Shown here: in pieces, positions 1-9,700 of the stretch
Position numbering within the stretch: the first letter of the stretch is position 1
How the letters are laid out: each line of letters begins with the position of its first letter
NCBI GenBank assembly: GCA_021464525.1
Contig: JADRCO010001084.1
Coordinates: forward strand, 1-22,714
DNA from: Rhizophagus sp. LPA8_4_AMF
Lineage: Eukaryota > Glomeromycota > Glomeromycetes > Glomerales > Glomeraceae
DNA: 22,714 nucleotides
Direction: 5' to 3'
Position numbers and translations under genes: made by a program
Notes under the pieces: generated by a model
Told to the model about the DNA's origin: nothing
Database searches by the model: none
The model's input: only the letters and a program-made list of their open reading frames with translations

Positions 1-985
1 CCAAAATTTCTGATCACGTGGGGGTGAAAAAAGTGTTGGTGATACTGGGGTACATTACTTATCCCACCCCAGTATTTATATACTACCCATGGCTTACTTT
101 GTGAGTGATGGAGGACTTTCGTTAGAAACCCTTCCATACCACCATGTTAAGTACTAAGTCTCACAGAAAAAATCAAATTTGGATAAATCGATCGTCGTTA
201 TACAATAATAAATGATAATGACGTCACACAAATTGTCAAAGGCGTAATTCACATGATTTACGATTTTAAAGGGGTAATAGATCCCCTTTTTCTAAGACTT
301 CTTTTTGAGGTTCCACCATCGGTGTCATAGCCATTTTCTATAAAGTATGCGAGGGACGTTTTTTTGTCCCCGTGTACGTAATTCACGTATGTATACATCA
401 TATTCCATTTTTTAATTAGTGAAATCTATTTTTAGAAGCGAAGCGGGATGAGTTCATGATTTCGGACATTTTATATCTTAAAATTTCCATTCTTTGCAAA
501 TTTTGACCATAAAATAATCCAAAGGAAGCTTCATATATTCATATATATATTTCTATTTACGGCGATATTAATAGGTCACACAAATTGAAGATCAGTATCA
601 TAGGCATTTTGAATGCCAAGAAAAATAAAAAAAAATTCTTGGTTTCATTGAGATGTAAAAAAAATTATATTTCTTTTTTAAGAATCGGCTGAGCTGGCTC
701 TAAGTTTTTGTTAAATTATTAATTCAGCCCGGATTAAAATTTATGATTGTCGAAAATATTAATATAGAATTAAAATACAAGTATGTAATTATTATCACAT
801 ATTACGTAATTTACGTAATTCAAAACGGGAAAAAGGCATATACTAACATAGTAAAGATGTGGCTGCCAAGTAATGGCTGAATCAGCGCCAAGATAGTAAT
901 GACCGATTATGATAATAATGATATTAAATATTTTGTACGAAAAATTAATTTAGCATGGATCGACGGGATAATTATTTAAAATGGG
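1..985. other. Non-coding AT-rich upstream region
   Basis: I see no convincing gene here. The first 150 bases are less AT-rich and contain a perfect 9-bp inverted repeat (ATACTGGGG at 42-50, CCCCAGTAT at 67-75), and CACGTG lies at 15-20. A small hairpin, GGCATT-TTG-AATGCC, sits at 604-618. A 22-codon ATG reading frame at 89-157 is too short to support. The remainder is AT-rich sequence leading into the promoter of the HExxH gene at 1067. Confidence 0.5.
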
Positions 986-993
986 GTAGATTT

Positions 994-1003
994 TTATATA
1001 AAA
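994..1003 (+). promoter_or_regulatory. Putative TATA box of the first HExxH gene
   Basis: TTATATAAAA lies about 65-70 bases upstream of the ATG at 1067, which would leave a short 5' leader. Position and sequence fit a fungal core promoter; no transcription start is known. Confidence 0.45.
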
Positions 1004-1066
1004 AGTTGAAAAATCGTTCAAAGGTCATCATTCATTTTTTTTATTATTTTATTATTTTGGTGGAAA

Positions 1067-2452
1067 ATGAAGGTTTTAATAAAGACTTTTTTCATCGTTT
1101 TGACAGTTTTAATAGTTTTAATACAAACAACATTATCAGAAAAATGTGTAATATATTCACAACCCATATATCGATTTAAAACTCAATTTATTGATTGTCC
1201 AATGATAAAAAAAAATACAACTTTGGATAAACGACAAAATGCGGCTGATATGTTTACTGTAGATTTTCATTGTTCAATTGGCGATAATGCGTTATGTAAT
1301 AAAGTTAAAAATGTATTTATTTCAGCGGGGAAATATATAACAGCAACATTGAATTTAAAAACACCGATAAAAGTTAACGCCCGATTTTTGGATTTTTGTA
1401 AAGAACAAGGAGACTGTGATACTCAAAGTGTAATATTAGGGGCAGCAAGACCATCAAGAATGATTCCATATCAAGATACGGATGGAAAAGCAAGATTATA
1501 TCCGCAATCATTATATAAACAATTGAATTTACCAAACAATCATCCACAAATGGGACCAGATGATATTACAGCGATGTTTAATTCAAATATGAATTACTGG
1601 TTTGAAGGAGATCCATTGCCTATGTCAGGAAGACAAGTTGATTTGTTATACGTTGTGATTCATGAACTGACTCATGGATTAGGTTTTACAAATTCATGGA
1701 ACGATTATCTTAATGCGCAAATATTAACACCTATTATAGGACAAATTTCAACTGGTTCAGGTCCTTCAAGAGCTCAATTCGTTGAATTTGTATTTGATAA
1801 ATCTATAGTATTATTACCAAGCGGACAACCAATTTCATCTTTAGCAGATCAATTAAATCAATTTCAAATTAATGCAGACGGAACTGAGCAAGATTTTATT
1901 AATTCTTTTTCACAATCGCCACAATTCTCAATAGCTCAAGATATGTATAGTAAGGCTCAAGTACATGGCACAATGGGTTTCGTGCTCTCATCTAATATAC
2001 AACCCAACACTCAATTAACTCCTGATCAAATTCAAAATGATATTGTCTTATTGGAGACTAGTTTAGTCCCTTATCAGCCTAGTTCAAGTATTGGACATGT
2101 AGATTTTCAAACTTATAAAAATACTAGCGATTTTTTGATGATGTACACATATCCGCCCGGAAGAACACTTAATGATATGATGTCTGCAGCTGGTAGTACT
2201 AAGACAACTGGTCCCGTGGGTCCTAAATTGAGACAACTCTTGGGAATCTTAGGGTAAGTTCATTTTATTATTTAAAGTTTTTATAAAATAATTAAATTTT
2301 ATTAATAAAATTTTAACATTAATTTTAGATATGACATTAAACAAGATTATAATCCTCCAGCCATTAGTGCTAGCAGCGATTCTTCAATTATTAGTTTTAA
2401 TTTAGTATTATCTTTTGTTTGTATATTATTGACTTTAGTTAATTATTTTTAA
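1067..2452 (+). CDS. Secreted, probably GPI-anchored HExxH metalloprotease-like protein (copy 1)
   Basis: Exons are 1067-2253 and 2329-2452; the 75-nt phase-2 intron runs from GTAAGT to TTTTAG, giving 436 aa. Residues 1-24 form a signal peptide (hydrophobic core, TTLS before EKC). A Kex2-type site, K55-R56, suggests propeptide removal. Six cysteines (27, 44, 69, 77, 111, 117) are conserved in the copy at 14164. The candidate zinc site is H199-E200-L-T-H203-G-L-G-F; the metzincin third-ligand position is Asn, not His/Asp. E240-F-V-F-D244 (ExxxD, conserved in the paralogue) could supply a gluzincin-type third ligand. Exon 2 encodes a Ser-rich linker then about 20 hydrophobic residues to the stop, fitting a GPI signal or membrane anchor. 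I infer a cell-surface or secreted peptidase; the family is not recognised and activity is unproven. Without splicing the frame stops at 2257. Confidence 0.85.
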
Positions 2453-2501
2453 ACAGACTTTAAATGTAATAAGTAAGATAATTGTGTCGTTATTACTTTC
2501 G

Positions 2502-2539
2502 TTAACTCTGGTCAAAATTATGATTTTGGCCAGAATTAA
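2502..2539. repeat. Hairpin between two convergent genes
   Basis: TCTGGTCAAAAT (2507-2518), loop TATG, then ATTTTGGCCAGA (2523-2534) gives 12 pairs with one G:T. After a single mismatch, four further A:T pairs extend the stem to 2502-2539. It lies in the 88-bp gap between the stops of the HExxH gene (+) and the F-box gene (-). It may mark RNA 3' ends for one or both genes, or be a transposon footprint; function is unknown. Confidence 0.6.
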
Positions 2540-2540
2540 G

Positions 2541-4301
2541 TTATTTAAAGTTTTCAAAGAATACATTCATCTTAATTATATTATTATTAATAAACCTACA
2601 ATCCTCTCCGAATAACAATTTATATCCATTTAACTTAGCATATTTTCTTAAAACTTCACCACAATCCAAATCACATTCATAATTCATCCAACACATTGAT
2701 TTAATTCTAAATTTTGTCTTTTCTAAAAATTGGTTTAAAGTATCTGTACTAAAATACCAATCTGGTGTATACATTTTTAACAATTTAAAATTTTGAGGAA
2801 GTAAATTTACGAATAAATGTAAAAATTGATTTACATCAATAAATAAATTATTATTTTCTTGATTGGCTAAATGACGCGTGTCCGAGACGATATATAATTT
2901 TTCAAGTGATTGATTATGTTTAATGATAGATAATAATAATGGAAGGATATTTTCAGATTTTTCGAGAATAATATCTAATTTGATTAAATTTTTACATTCT
3001 ACAAGTGAATTCAAAGTATTTCTTATGGATTGAAGCGTTTTGAAACCATTAATAGAAACAATTCTTAAGCTATCCTTAGAATTAAATATAATACGAGAAA
3101 ATATTTCATCCAAATCAATAAATTCGTCATCGACGTCGTCTAAATTATGATCATCGATAAAGTTGATTAATTGAAATTTATAAATAAATTTTCTTAAATT
3201 AGAAAACTTAATCTTCGTTAGGGGTACGAGTAATTTTTCATTAAAATTATAATTTTCTTTAATAATTATTTCCTCTAAATTTAGACAATTTGATAAAGCC
3301 CATAAAGGTTTACTTTTATTAAAATTACAACTTATAAGTTTAATGCTTCTCAAGGAATTAGCTTGTGTTTGAATAGATTGTAAAAGAGTTGTTATACTTG
3401 GAGAAGTAATATTTGAGGAAGGGGAGATTTTCCAATCATGAATTTCCAAATTTCGTAAATTTTTTTGCGAGGATATTAATTGGATTGAAAGATCATCATT
3501 ATTTAAGACATATAATTTTAATGATTCAATTCTTTTACAATGTTTAGCTAAGAAACAAATTACTTCATTATCTCCAGAATATGTTAAAACTTTTAATCCT
3601 CTAAAATGATCTCGTAATTTCATCAATTCTTCAACAGCCAATTGTAACGTCAAATCCTCCGAAAAATTTATACCCATATGAAAATCCAATTCATTTATTA
3701 CATTAATTTTATTATAAATTAATTTACATAATTCTCGTAAGATAATAATATTTTTGTTATAAAATGATTTAAAATTATGTGTAATTTGAATATGTTTTTG
3801 TTTAGAAAATAATTTTAATAAATCCGTGTACATTAATTGTTCAATATTATTAACGGTGTAATAATTAATTGTTGAGAAAGGGAGTGTTTTTATATTTGCC
3901 TCTTCTCGAAGATATTCACCAATTGCATTACATAATAATGGGATTGATAATTTTTTTAAAAAAGAAGGATAATCGAATAAAAATTTATGTCCCTTCTTGA
4001 ATGAATGAAAATTTATTTTTAGTTGATCACGTAAATTTTCGGGAAGAAAGGATAAATATATTTCTACTATACGAGGTGAATGAGAGAGATGAAAAGGTTG
4101 ACTCCATAATATCTCTATTAAACTTGTACACCAATTTCTTGACACTAATATACACGAAAATAATGTAGATGTATCTTTTATAAAATGTGAAGAGATTTTC
4201 TGTAGAATTTCTGTTGGGATTAATAATGATTTATTTTCTTTATTATTAACAAGTTGTTCAAGTTGTTTTAAAGGTCGTGAAGATTCATGATAGAATGACA
4301 T
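2541..4301 (-). CDS. F-box/leucine-rich protein (copy A)
   Basis: A single exon of 586 aa starts at the ATG at 4301. The reading frame stays open to 4340, but that end is a GTG, so the first in-frame ATG (MSFYHESS) is the start. An F-box occupies about residues 27-66 (LIPTEILQKISSHF ... LVSRNWCTSLIEILW); in the family it binds Skp1 in SCF ubiquitin ligases. The rest holds irregular Leu/Ile-rich repeats, which in this family present a substrate surface; the target is unknown. An acidic Asp-rich stretch is encoded around 3095-3155. The C-terminus ends in Asn/Ile-rich sequence. Two short ATG frames lie just upstream (4342-4313 and 4335-4324) and could damp translation. The gene converges on the HExxH gene, with stops 88 bp apart. 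Confidence 0.88.
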   Translation of the reverse strand: MSFYHESSRPLKQLEQLVNNKENKSLLIPTEILQKISSHFIKDTSTLFSCILVSRNWCTSLIEILWSQPFHLSHSPRIVEIYLSFLPENLRDQLKINFHSFKKGHKFLFDYPSFLKKLSIPLLCNAIGEYLREEANIKTLPFSTINYYTVNNIEQLMYTDLLKLFSKQKHIQITHNFKSFYNKNIIILRELCKLIYNKINVINELDFHMGINFSEDLTLQLAVEELMKLRDHFRGLKVLTYSGDNEVICFLAKHCKRIESLKLYVLNNDDLSIQLISSQKNLRNLEIHDWKISPSSNITSPSITTLLQSIQTQANSLRSIKLISCNFNKSKPLWALSNCLNLEEIIIKENYNFNEKLLVPLTKIKFSNLRKFIYKFQLINFIDDHNLDDVDDEFIDLDEIFSRIIFNSKDSLRIVSINGFKTLQSIRNTLNSLVECKNLIKLDIILEKSENILPLLLSIIKHNQSLEKLYIVSDTRHLANQENNNLFIDVNQFLHLFVNLLPQNFKLLKMYTPDWYFSTDTLNQFLEKTKFRIKSMCWMNYECDLDCGEVLRKYAKLNGYKLLFGEDCRFINNNIIKMNVFFENFK

Positions 4302-4414
4302 TTTTTTTTTATTTACGACCAATTTATTCGGCCATCCCACATTTTTAAATTAAATTCTCTATCGTCGATCATACGTTAATTCTCTCGATAGATTTAGGAA
4401 GCAAAAATCCTATT

Positions 4415-4419
4415 ATTGG
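4415..4419 (-). promoter_or_regulatory. Putative CCAAT box of the F-box gene
   Basis: On the minus strand CCAAT lies about 115 bases upstream of the F-box ATG at 4301, next to an A/T run (TTTTTTATAG) that could serve as a weak TATA. Between it and the gene, CTATCG and CGATAG form a small inverted repeat (about 4359-4390). This is supported only by motif and position. Confidence 0.3.
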
Positions 4420-6034
4420 CTATAAAAAATTAAAGATATTCATCATACTTTATTATTACTTTATTACTATGATGTTTACTGGTAAGTTACGAAAGTTACA
4501 AGTATTGACGAGGTATATTTTAGCCATATGGGTTAATCCGATTGATCATAGCGTGTGAATGAGTAACACATAATTTATAATGAATAACACAAATATACTT
4601 TTTTCGGGTGGAAATCCGAGGTTCTACATCCGTGATAAAAATAGTTAGAGTTTATTACTAAAGATCAAATTGTTCCATTAAAAGATTAAAAATTATTAAA
4701 ATTTCATTAGTTGTGGGATGACTGCTTTGCATAACAATGAGCATTTTTTGATGATGATAATATGGTTAAAGACTATTAAATGTTACGGATTGGTAATGTT
4801 TTTTTTAGCTACTATAATAATGCCCCTTGAGATTGCTGGCTAGAATGAACTGGACTTTAAGGTAAGAAATGGTAAAAGGAGGAATTTTTTTTATTTTAAT
4901 TTAAGAAATATTTTAACTTTTCCTTTCATCATTTTTTTGTAGGGCGCTGGCTATAGATGGCCCTGAAATTGCTTTTTTTAGTTTCGGCTAGAAGCTGAAA
5001 TCCGATGAAAATATACCTAAAATACACTTAAAAAATTTACTTAAATTGCAATTTTAATTATATTTTTAAGTGTAATTAAAATGTACTTCAATTTTAAGTA
5101 TAATTTAAGTACATTTTGTAATTTTAAGTATGTTTTAAGTATATTTTAAAGTATATAAGTACATTTTAAGTATATATATATATTTCATAGGGTGCCAGTC
5201 AAAAGTCGTAATAGTGCGAAATAAAATCATACCACTTCGTAGTAAATCATCCGATGAAGCATATGAACTAAAGTTAATGAGCTGTTCTTCGGCGATGATT
5301 ACCTCATTAATTTTTTTAACAATCATATGATTTAAAAATCTTCAATGTAGCGTTACTCTAGTAGTAATAGATTATAATATCTGAATTCTGAACTACTGTA
5401 TCTTTTATTACTGAAATTTCTTAAACGGTCTATAAAGCTGTCTATTAACTAATCTTTTCTTCCAAATCCTTGGTCAAAATAGACATAACTTAATATACGA
5501 ATAATTTTGGTGTTAGATTTCTAATGAAAATTCTTGTTCTGTCAAAACAATATTTTTGAGCGAATATTTTAAGACAAAATTCATCATTACAAATAATACT
5601 CAACAAATTTGTCACATGATTTTTTTGTAATTATTATTATTGAATTAATCAATAGACGAATTTAGTTGTAATTTTCAAATTTTTTAGGCTAATTAATTTG
5701 AAATTTGATCAAATAGTATTCTAGAACCTTTAGTTTTATCTAGTATCTTTTAACTCGATAAATTCTTCCTTTATCTAAATTCTAAATTCTCGTTTAACAT
5801 TTTTTTATTACTCTTTTCAGTCAAAAATTTAAAAGAAATTAAGCTGATTTCTTAGAGAACTATTGAAAAGAGGTTATATAAAAAAAATACTTCGTACAAT
5901 TTAAGAAAGATAAGCGATGATACCCATTTAATTAGGTGTATTCAATCTATTAAGTGATACATTTCGAAAGGATGGGTAAATGAACTATATAAGATTTTGA
6001 ACCATTAAATCTTTTCTGACTTAATAATTTATAG
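4420..6034. other. Intergenic region, no supported gene
   Basis: The sequence is AT-rich and non-coding in appearance. A minus-strand ATG frame at 5135-5326 (63 codons) runs into the A/T repeat and has no recognisable domain; its first 45 or so codons look somewhat coding-like, so it may be a gene relic, but I do not call it. A slightly GC-richer patch (4820-5010) resembles neither neighbouring gene. Confidence 0.4.
5025..5182. repeat. Degenerate TTTTAAGTA repeat tract
   Basis: About six copies of TTTTAAGTR or TTTAAGTAYA occur at irregular 15-25-bp spacing, ending in an (AT)n run. It looks like a decayed A/T minisatellite. Some copies occur in inverse orientation (TACTTAAA near 5040), so the tract can also form weak hairpins. 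Confidence 0.55.
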
Positions 6035-6280
6035 TCATATTTGTTTCGTATAAAGATATACTGTTGTCATCAAATTAGCTTTGATCCAAATAAAGAAAAG
6101 AAAAGAGCACCAAGTGCATATCGTAATCACGTTATAAATTTTATTATAGAAGTAAATATGTTCGGATTGCGCAAATCCCGCCGATATGTTGCAGCAGTGC
6201 CAATTCCATGGAAATCTCGTGGAAAATATATTTTTGCTATGTATAAATTCGATGATCAACGCTTTTTGTTTAAAATTTAA
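6035..6280 (+). pseudogene. HMG-box/YABBY-like DNA-binding domain fragment
   Basis: An 82-codon open frame follows a stop and has no ATG before its DNA-binding-like part, so it is an exon or relic, not a full gene. It reads KEKKRAPSAYRNHV, then a Trp-Lys about 30 residues after the P-S-A-Y. That matches the spacing of the HMG-box/YABBY fold (Pro-x-Ala-Tyr/Phe start and the conserved Trp). An intron-like acceptor precedes it (CTGAC branch-like motif, then TTTATAG at 6028-6034), but I found no upstream exon with an in-frame ATG. HMG-box genes are numerous in Glomeromycotina. The minus-strand ORF over the same bases is a shadow. Confidence 0.33.
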
Positions 6281-8047
6281 ACCTTGCACGTGCCAAATTT
6301 TATAATTATCGCTCTAAGTTGTAAGATTGATGACGCAATGAAAGTGTTTAATATCTTAGAATTTAAAAACTAGAAAAACATTTTTTAAAACGCCATCGTT
6401 GAGATCACCTGATGATTGATGAGTAGATATTCAAGAAAGCGGTTATTCGAGAAAAATCTACTTTTATAGAGAACAAATGGTATGTTTATTAATGTAGATC
6501 GCAGCTCATTTTATCACGGACGTGAGAAAATTATATATTTTTTCATTATTGATTGTTTTATGTTAGAACATTTTTGCGTGAAGTAGTGAAGGAGGCAACG
6601 GCAGACCTTAGAATATCTTATTGAAGCCAGATACAGCTGGCTCCTTGTTCTAAGCATCTTTTTACTGAACCGATTATTCCCATGTTTAAACCCAAATAAT
6701 AATATCAGCTGTTTCGATAAAGTATTAACAGCTCACAATTTTAGCGAATAGGAGTACCAATGTCTCTATCGGAAAGCACCAAAAATATTGCTGTTTCAAC
6801 TTGAAGATGTTTTGTATCGGGAGCTACAGTATACCCAAAGGTTAATGATTAGATTATATTGTCTCGATCAAGTGGGTTTGAAATTCTTTGATTATGTTTC
6901 ACTAACTTAATCTTTTGTACCGATCAACTTGTTCCAATCAACCTAAATAAATTCAACAGTATTACAGTAAGCGTAATCTCAGAGATTTGGTGTCGTAATA
7001 ACGTGTGGGAAAGCGTATTAATATAATGTCGTTATTGTCAAATCGAAGCTTTGATGATCCTGATAAAGCATCTCGTTTTCGAGTACTCTAGAGTAATTGA
7101 TATGTGGATTTTGAAGCGATAATTTTTTTTTTGCAATTAGCAAGTTATTGAATCAACTTCTGTTCAAAGTAAGTCAATAATTTCAATAATATCCCTCTTC
7201 CAGTTATTTTGAAAATATTTATCAAGTAGTGTTTTATCAAAATTTAATTCTATTGTTCTTTTTATAACATTATAGGCATTTTTCATAAGATCAAGATTTT
7301 TACCTTTAAAATAATTTTCTCTCTAAAATAATGATTTTGATCGAATTCCTCATTTTTATATATAATTTGTTCCAAATTTTTAAAGGTGACCTAATTCTAT
7401 AAAATTAAAAAGCAAATTAAAATACAACATTTTCATCGTCATCATCTCAAGCGCTAAGCGTTAAATCATGATATTCAAAGTAATGTATTCGTTCCTATTA
7501 GTTTTTTAATCACATGAATTACGTTCATATTCTAGATCTTTTATTTTTTATTATTATAATAGAATAAAATGATTTTATTCTTTTATTAATTTAATTTTAA
7601 TATTAAAATCATGCATCTTTTCTAATATAATAAATACATTTTTTAAAAAGAAAAAAATATAAATTTTTACGAATTATTCGTTCAATTCGTTCAATTCAAA
7701 TTTTATTGATTGAAATGATTTCTAAAAAACCAATTTTTTTTTTTTAATAATAATGAAGCAATAATTGAATTAATTATATCAATTTTAAGATTTTTCAATT
7801 TAAAAAATTTTTAATTTCTTTGACATAAATGGTATTATTATGTTCGCATTAGAAACACTATCAGCTAGTACAACAGATCATTGATTCCTTACATTATTGG
7901 AAATATCTATTATAAAAAAAATTTTTATGTAAATGCAAATTTCAATCTTAGTTAGAATATAAGATATGCAGATAATATAATTAGGGAAAATTAATCTATA
8001 AATCTAATATTTTTTTGAAGAATCTAATCGAAAATAATTAATGTGTA
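6281..8047. other. Intergenic region, no supported gene
   Basis: No gene is supported over this 1.8 kb. A bipartite hairpin lies at 6607-6654. A 52-codon open stretch at 6752-6907 (+) lacks a start and a recognisable domain, so I treat it as chance or relic. From about 7140 to 8040 the sequence is extremely A/T-rich with poly-T and poly-A runs and is downstream of the minus-strand BTB gene. Confidence 0.5.
6607..6654. repeat. Bipartite inverted repeat
   Basis: Outer arms CTTAGAA (6607-6613) and TTCTAAG (6648-6654) are perfect complements. Inner arms AGCCAG (6625-6630) and CTGGCT (6637-6642) are also perfect with a 6-nt loop. The spacers between inner and outer arms are 11 and 5 nt. No gene relation is evident. 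Confidence 0.5.
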
Positions 8048-9570
8048 TCATTCGTAACATTTAACGACCTTAAAAACTTCATAATCTTCAATAACAAATT
8101 CCTCATTAGAACTTTCCATAATTTGCCTTTCAAAATTACTTTTATGATATTTTCCCTCAAACCATTTTAAATCTTCAAATCCAGAATTACTAGTTGCAAC
8201 TTTATCATATTCAATTCTACTAAGAATAATATTATTAAAACTTTTATCCTTTCCCAAAGAAAAAATAAAACTATCCTTGGCTTTAGAACTTACAGTTTTA
8301 GACCATGAATCAGAATTATAACCACCTATTACTTGATTAGTACCTTTGATTTTAATTACGACTAATGTGGGTCCTTTATAAAGACAAAGACTATGAAATG
8401 GTTTAAGCCCCATTCCATCACGACTTCCTCGAAGTAATAAATAAAAATTATAAGCTTCATTTAAAAGATTAAATCTAGTGTCATCATTATCCAACGAATC
8501 AATCCAACTTTCTATAAGTGTCAATTGCTTATTACTGACGATGACGGAATCTGGCACAGTTTGAGAAACTGGAACTCTTGGCGGAAGAGGGGAACCATTA
8601 TCTGATTCAAAAAAATTTTTTAATTCATTTTTTAAATCATCAGGAAGAATTCCTTCATAAGGTCGAACTTTAGAAAGATAGTCTTCTTTCGAAATATTAA
8701 AAAATCTAATTAATGGAATAAAGTCTTCTAATCGATTTCCCAATTCCTTAAAATCAATTTGGGTAAATTGATTAACATCATGATCAATTTTTGGTACTTG
8801 TTCACAAGCCCATTTAATTAAATTCTCCCAAATTTCAACCTCTTCAATATCCAAATCATCACGCCCAATAAATTCAAGTAAAGTTGGCTTTTCTAATGAA
8901 AGAAAATATGATGAATTAAAAAGTGTGTTTGGTTGCTGTGCTAATATTTCTCCACAAAAATGTTTCCAAAGTCTAGTAAAACTTTCGTACTTTGATGCAG
9001 TCGCAAATATACTAGCAAGATTTTCTTGAACCCAATCTCTTTCATAAGTAATAATATATTCTTCCATATACTTTACTAATTCTACTAAAGCAAGTTCATC
9101 GGCCGCAAGCAACAAGTCAAGTAATATATCTTGGACGTCATCTTCAATCAGAGAATTGTCTTCTTCCATCAGGAGTTCATCTTCATCTATATCCTGAACA
9201 TCATCTTCCATCAAAGAAAATTCACCCGTATAAATATACCTTTTAAGAATAAAAATTACTTTAAGATTATATTAAAAAAGAAAAGAAAAAAAAAAATCCG
9301 TTATTAATAAACTTACTTTAAAATTTTCCTAAAAATTTTAGGAGAAATGTTAGGTTTACTAAAGATGATCATATCATCAACTTTTCTCACCCAAGTAGAA
9401 GACAAAGCAGCTTTGAAATAAGGTGAACGAGCTCTCAAAATTACAGAATGAGCTTTGAAAATTTCTTTTTCACTTCCTTCACCAACTTCAATTTTTACAT
9501 TATAATCATCAGCTTCAGTGAATAATTGAGTAAGATTCTGAAATAAAGAATTCGCGAAAAGTGGTGCCAT
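8048..9570 (-). CDS. BTB-BACK-TLDc domain protein
   Basis: Two exons: 9570-9317 and 9239-8048. The 77-nt phase-2 intron (GTAAGT ... TTAAAAG, 9316-9240) gives 481 aa and restores the hallmark YIYTGE of the BTB domain across the junction. BTB spans about residues 10-145, with DYNVKIEVG and FKAHSVILRARSPYF; BACK spans about 150-290; TLDc spans about 316-480 (LLRGSRDG, IGGYN-SDSW, IEDYEVFKV). In the family, BTB-BACK proteins bridge Cul3 ubiquitin ligases to substrates, and TLDc domains are linked to oxidative-stress responses and V-ATPase binding. The architecture is massively expanded in Rhizophagus. Oddity: after the BTB YTGE strand there is an acidic insertion with the EDDVQDI segment duplicated 21 residues apart. 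All three domains look intact, so I judge it functional. Confidence 0.9.
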
Positions 9571-9670
9571 ATTTTGGTTGAATTATTTTATTTAATTTTT
9601 TTTTTTTATTTTCCTTTTTTTTCCCTCAAGAGATTAAGTGTTGTTTGGATCAGGATGAGGGTGATCACGT

Positions 9671-9680
9671 CATTATATAG
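9671..9680 (-). promoter_or_regulatory. Putative TATA box with TGACGT motif, BTB gene
   Basis: On the minus strand CTATATAATG is followed directly by ACGTGATCAC, so a TGACGT (bZIP/CRE-like) motif abuts the TATA. It lies about 100 bases upstream of the ATG at 9570. An inverted GTCA-CA-TGAC sits about 20 bases further upstream (9691-9700). Evidence is motif and position only. Confidence 0.4.
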
Positions 9681-9700
9681 TGAAAAAAAAGTCACATGAC

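Noticed and set aside
955-1179. 74-codon plus-strand frame
   Set aside because: It overlaps the promoter and signal-peptide region of the HExxH gene in another frame and has low-complexity Phe/Tyr/Asn content.
4302-4340. N-terminal extension of the F-box protein
   Set aside because: The longer frame begins at a GTG; the first in-frame ATG is at 4301, so the extension is not expected to be translated in a fungus.
5135-5326. 63-codon minus-strand frame
   Set aside because: It has an ATG but no recognisable domain, and its end runs through an A/T repeat. It is mentioned only as a possible relic.
6752-6907. 52-codon open plus-strand stretch
   Set aside because: It has no ATG near its start and no domain; an open run of this length is expected by chance somewhere in several kb.
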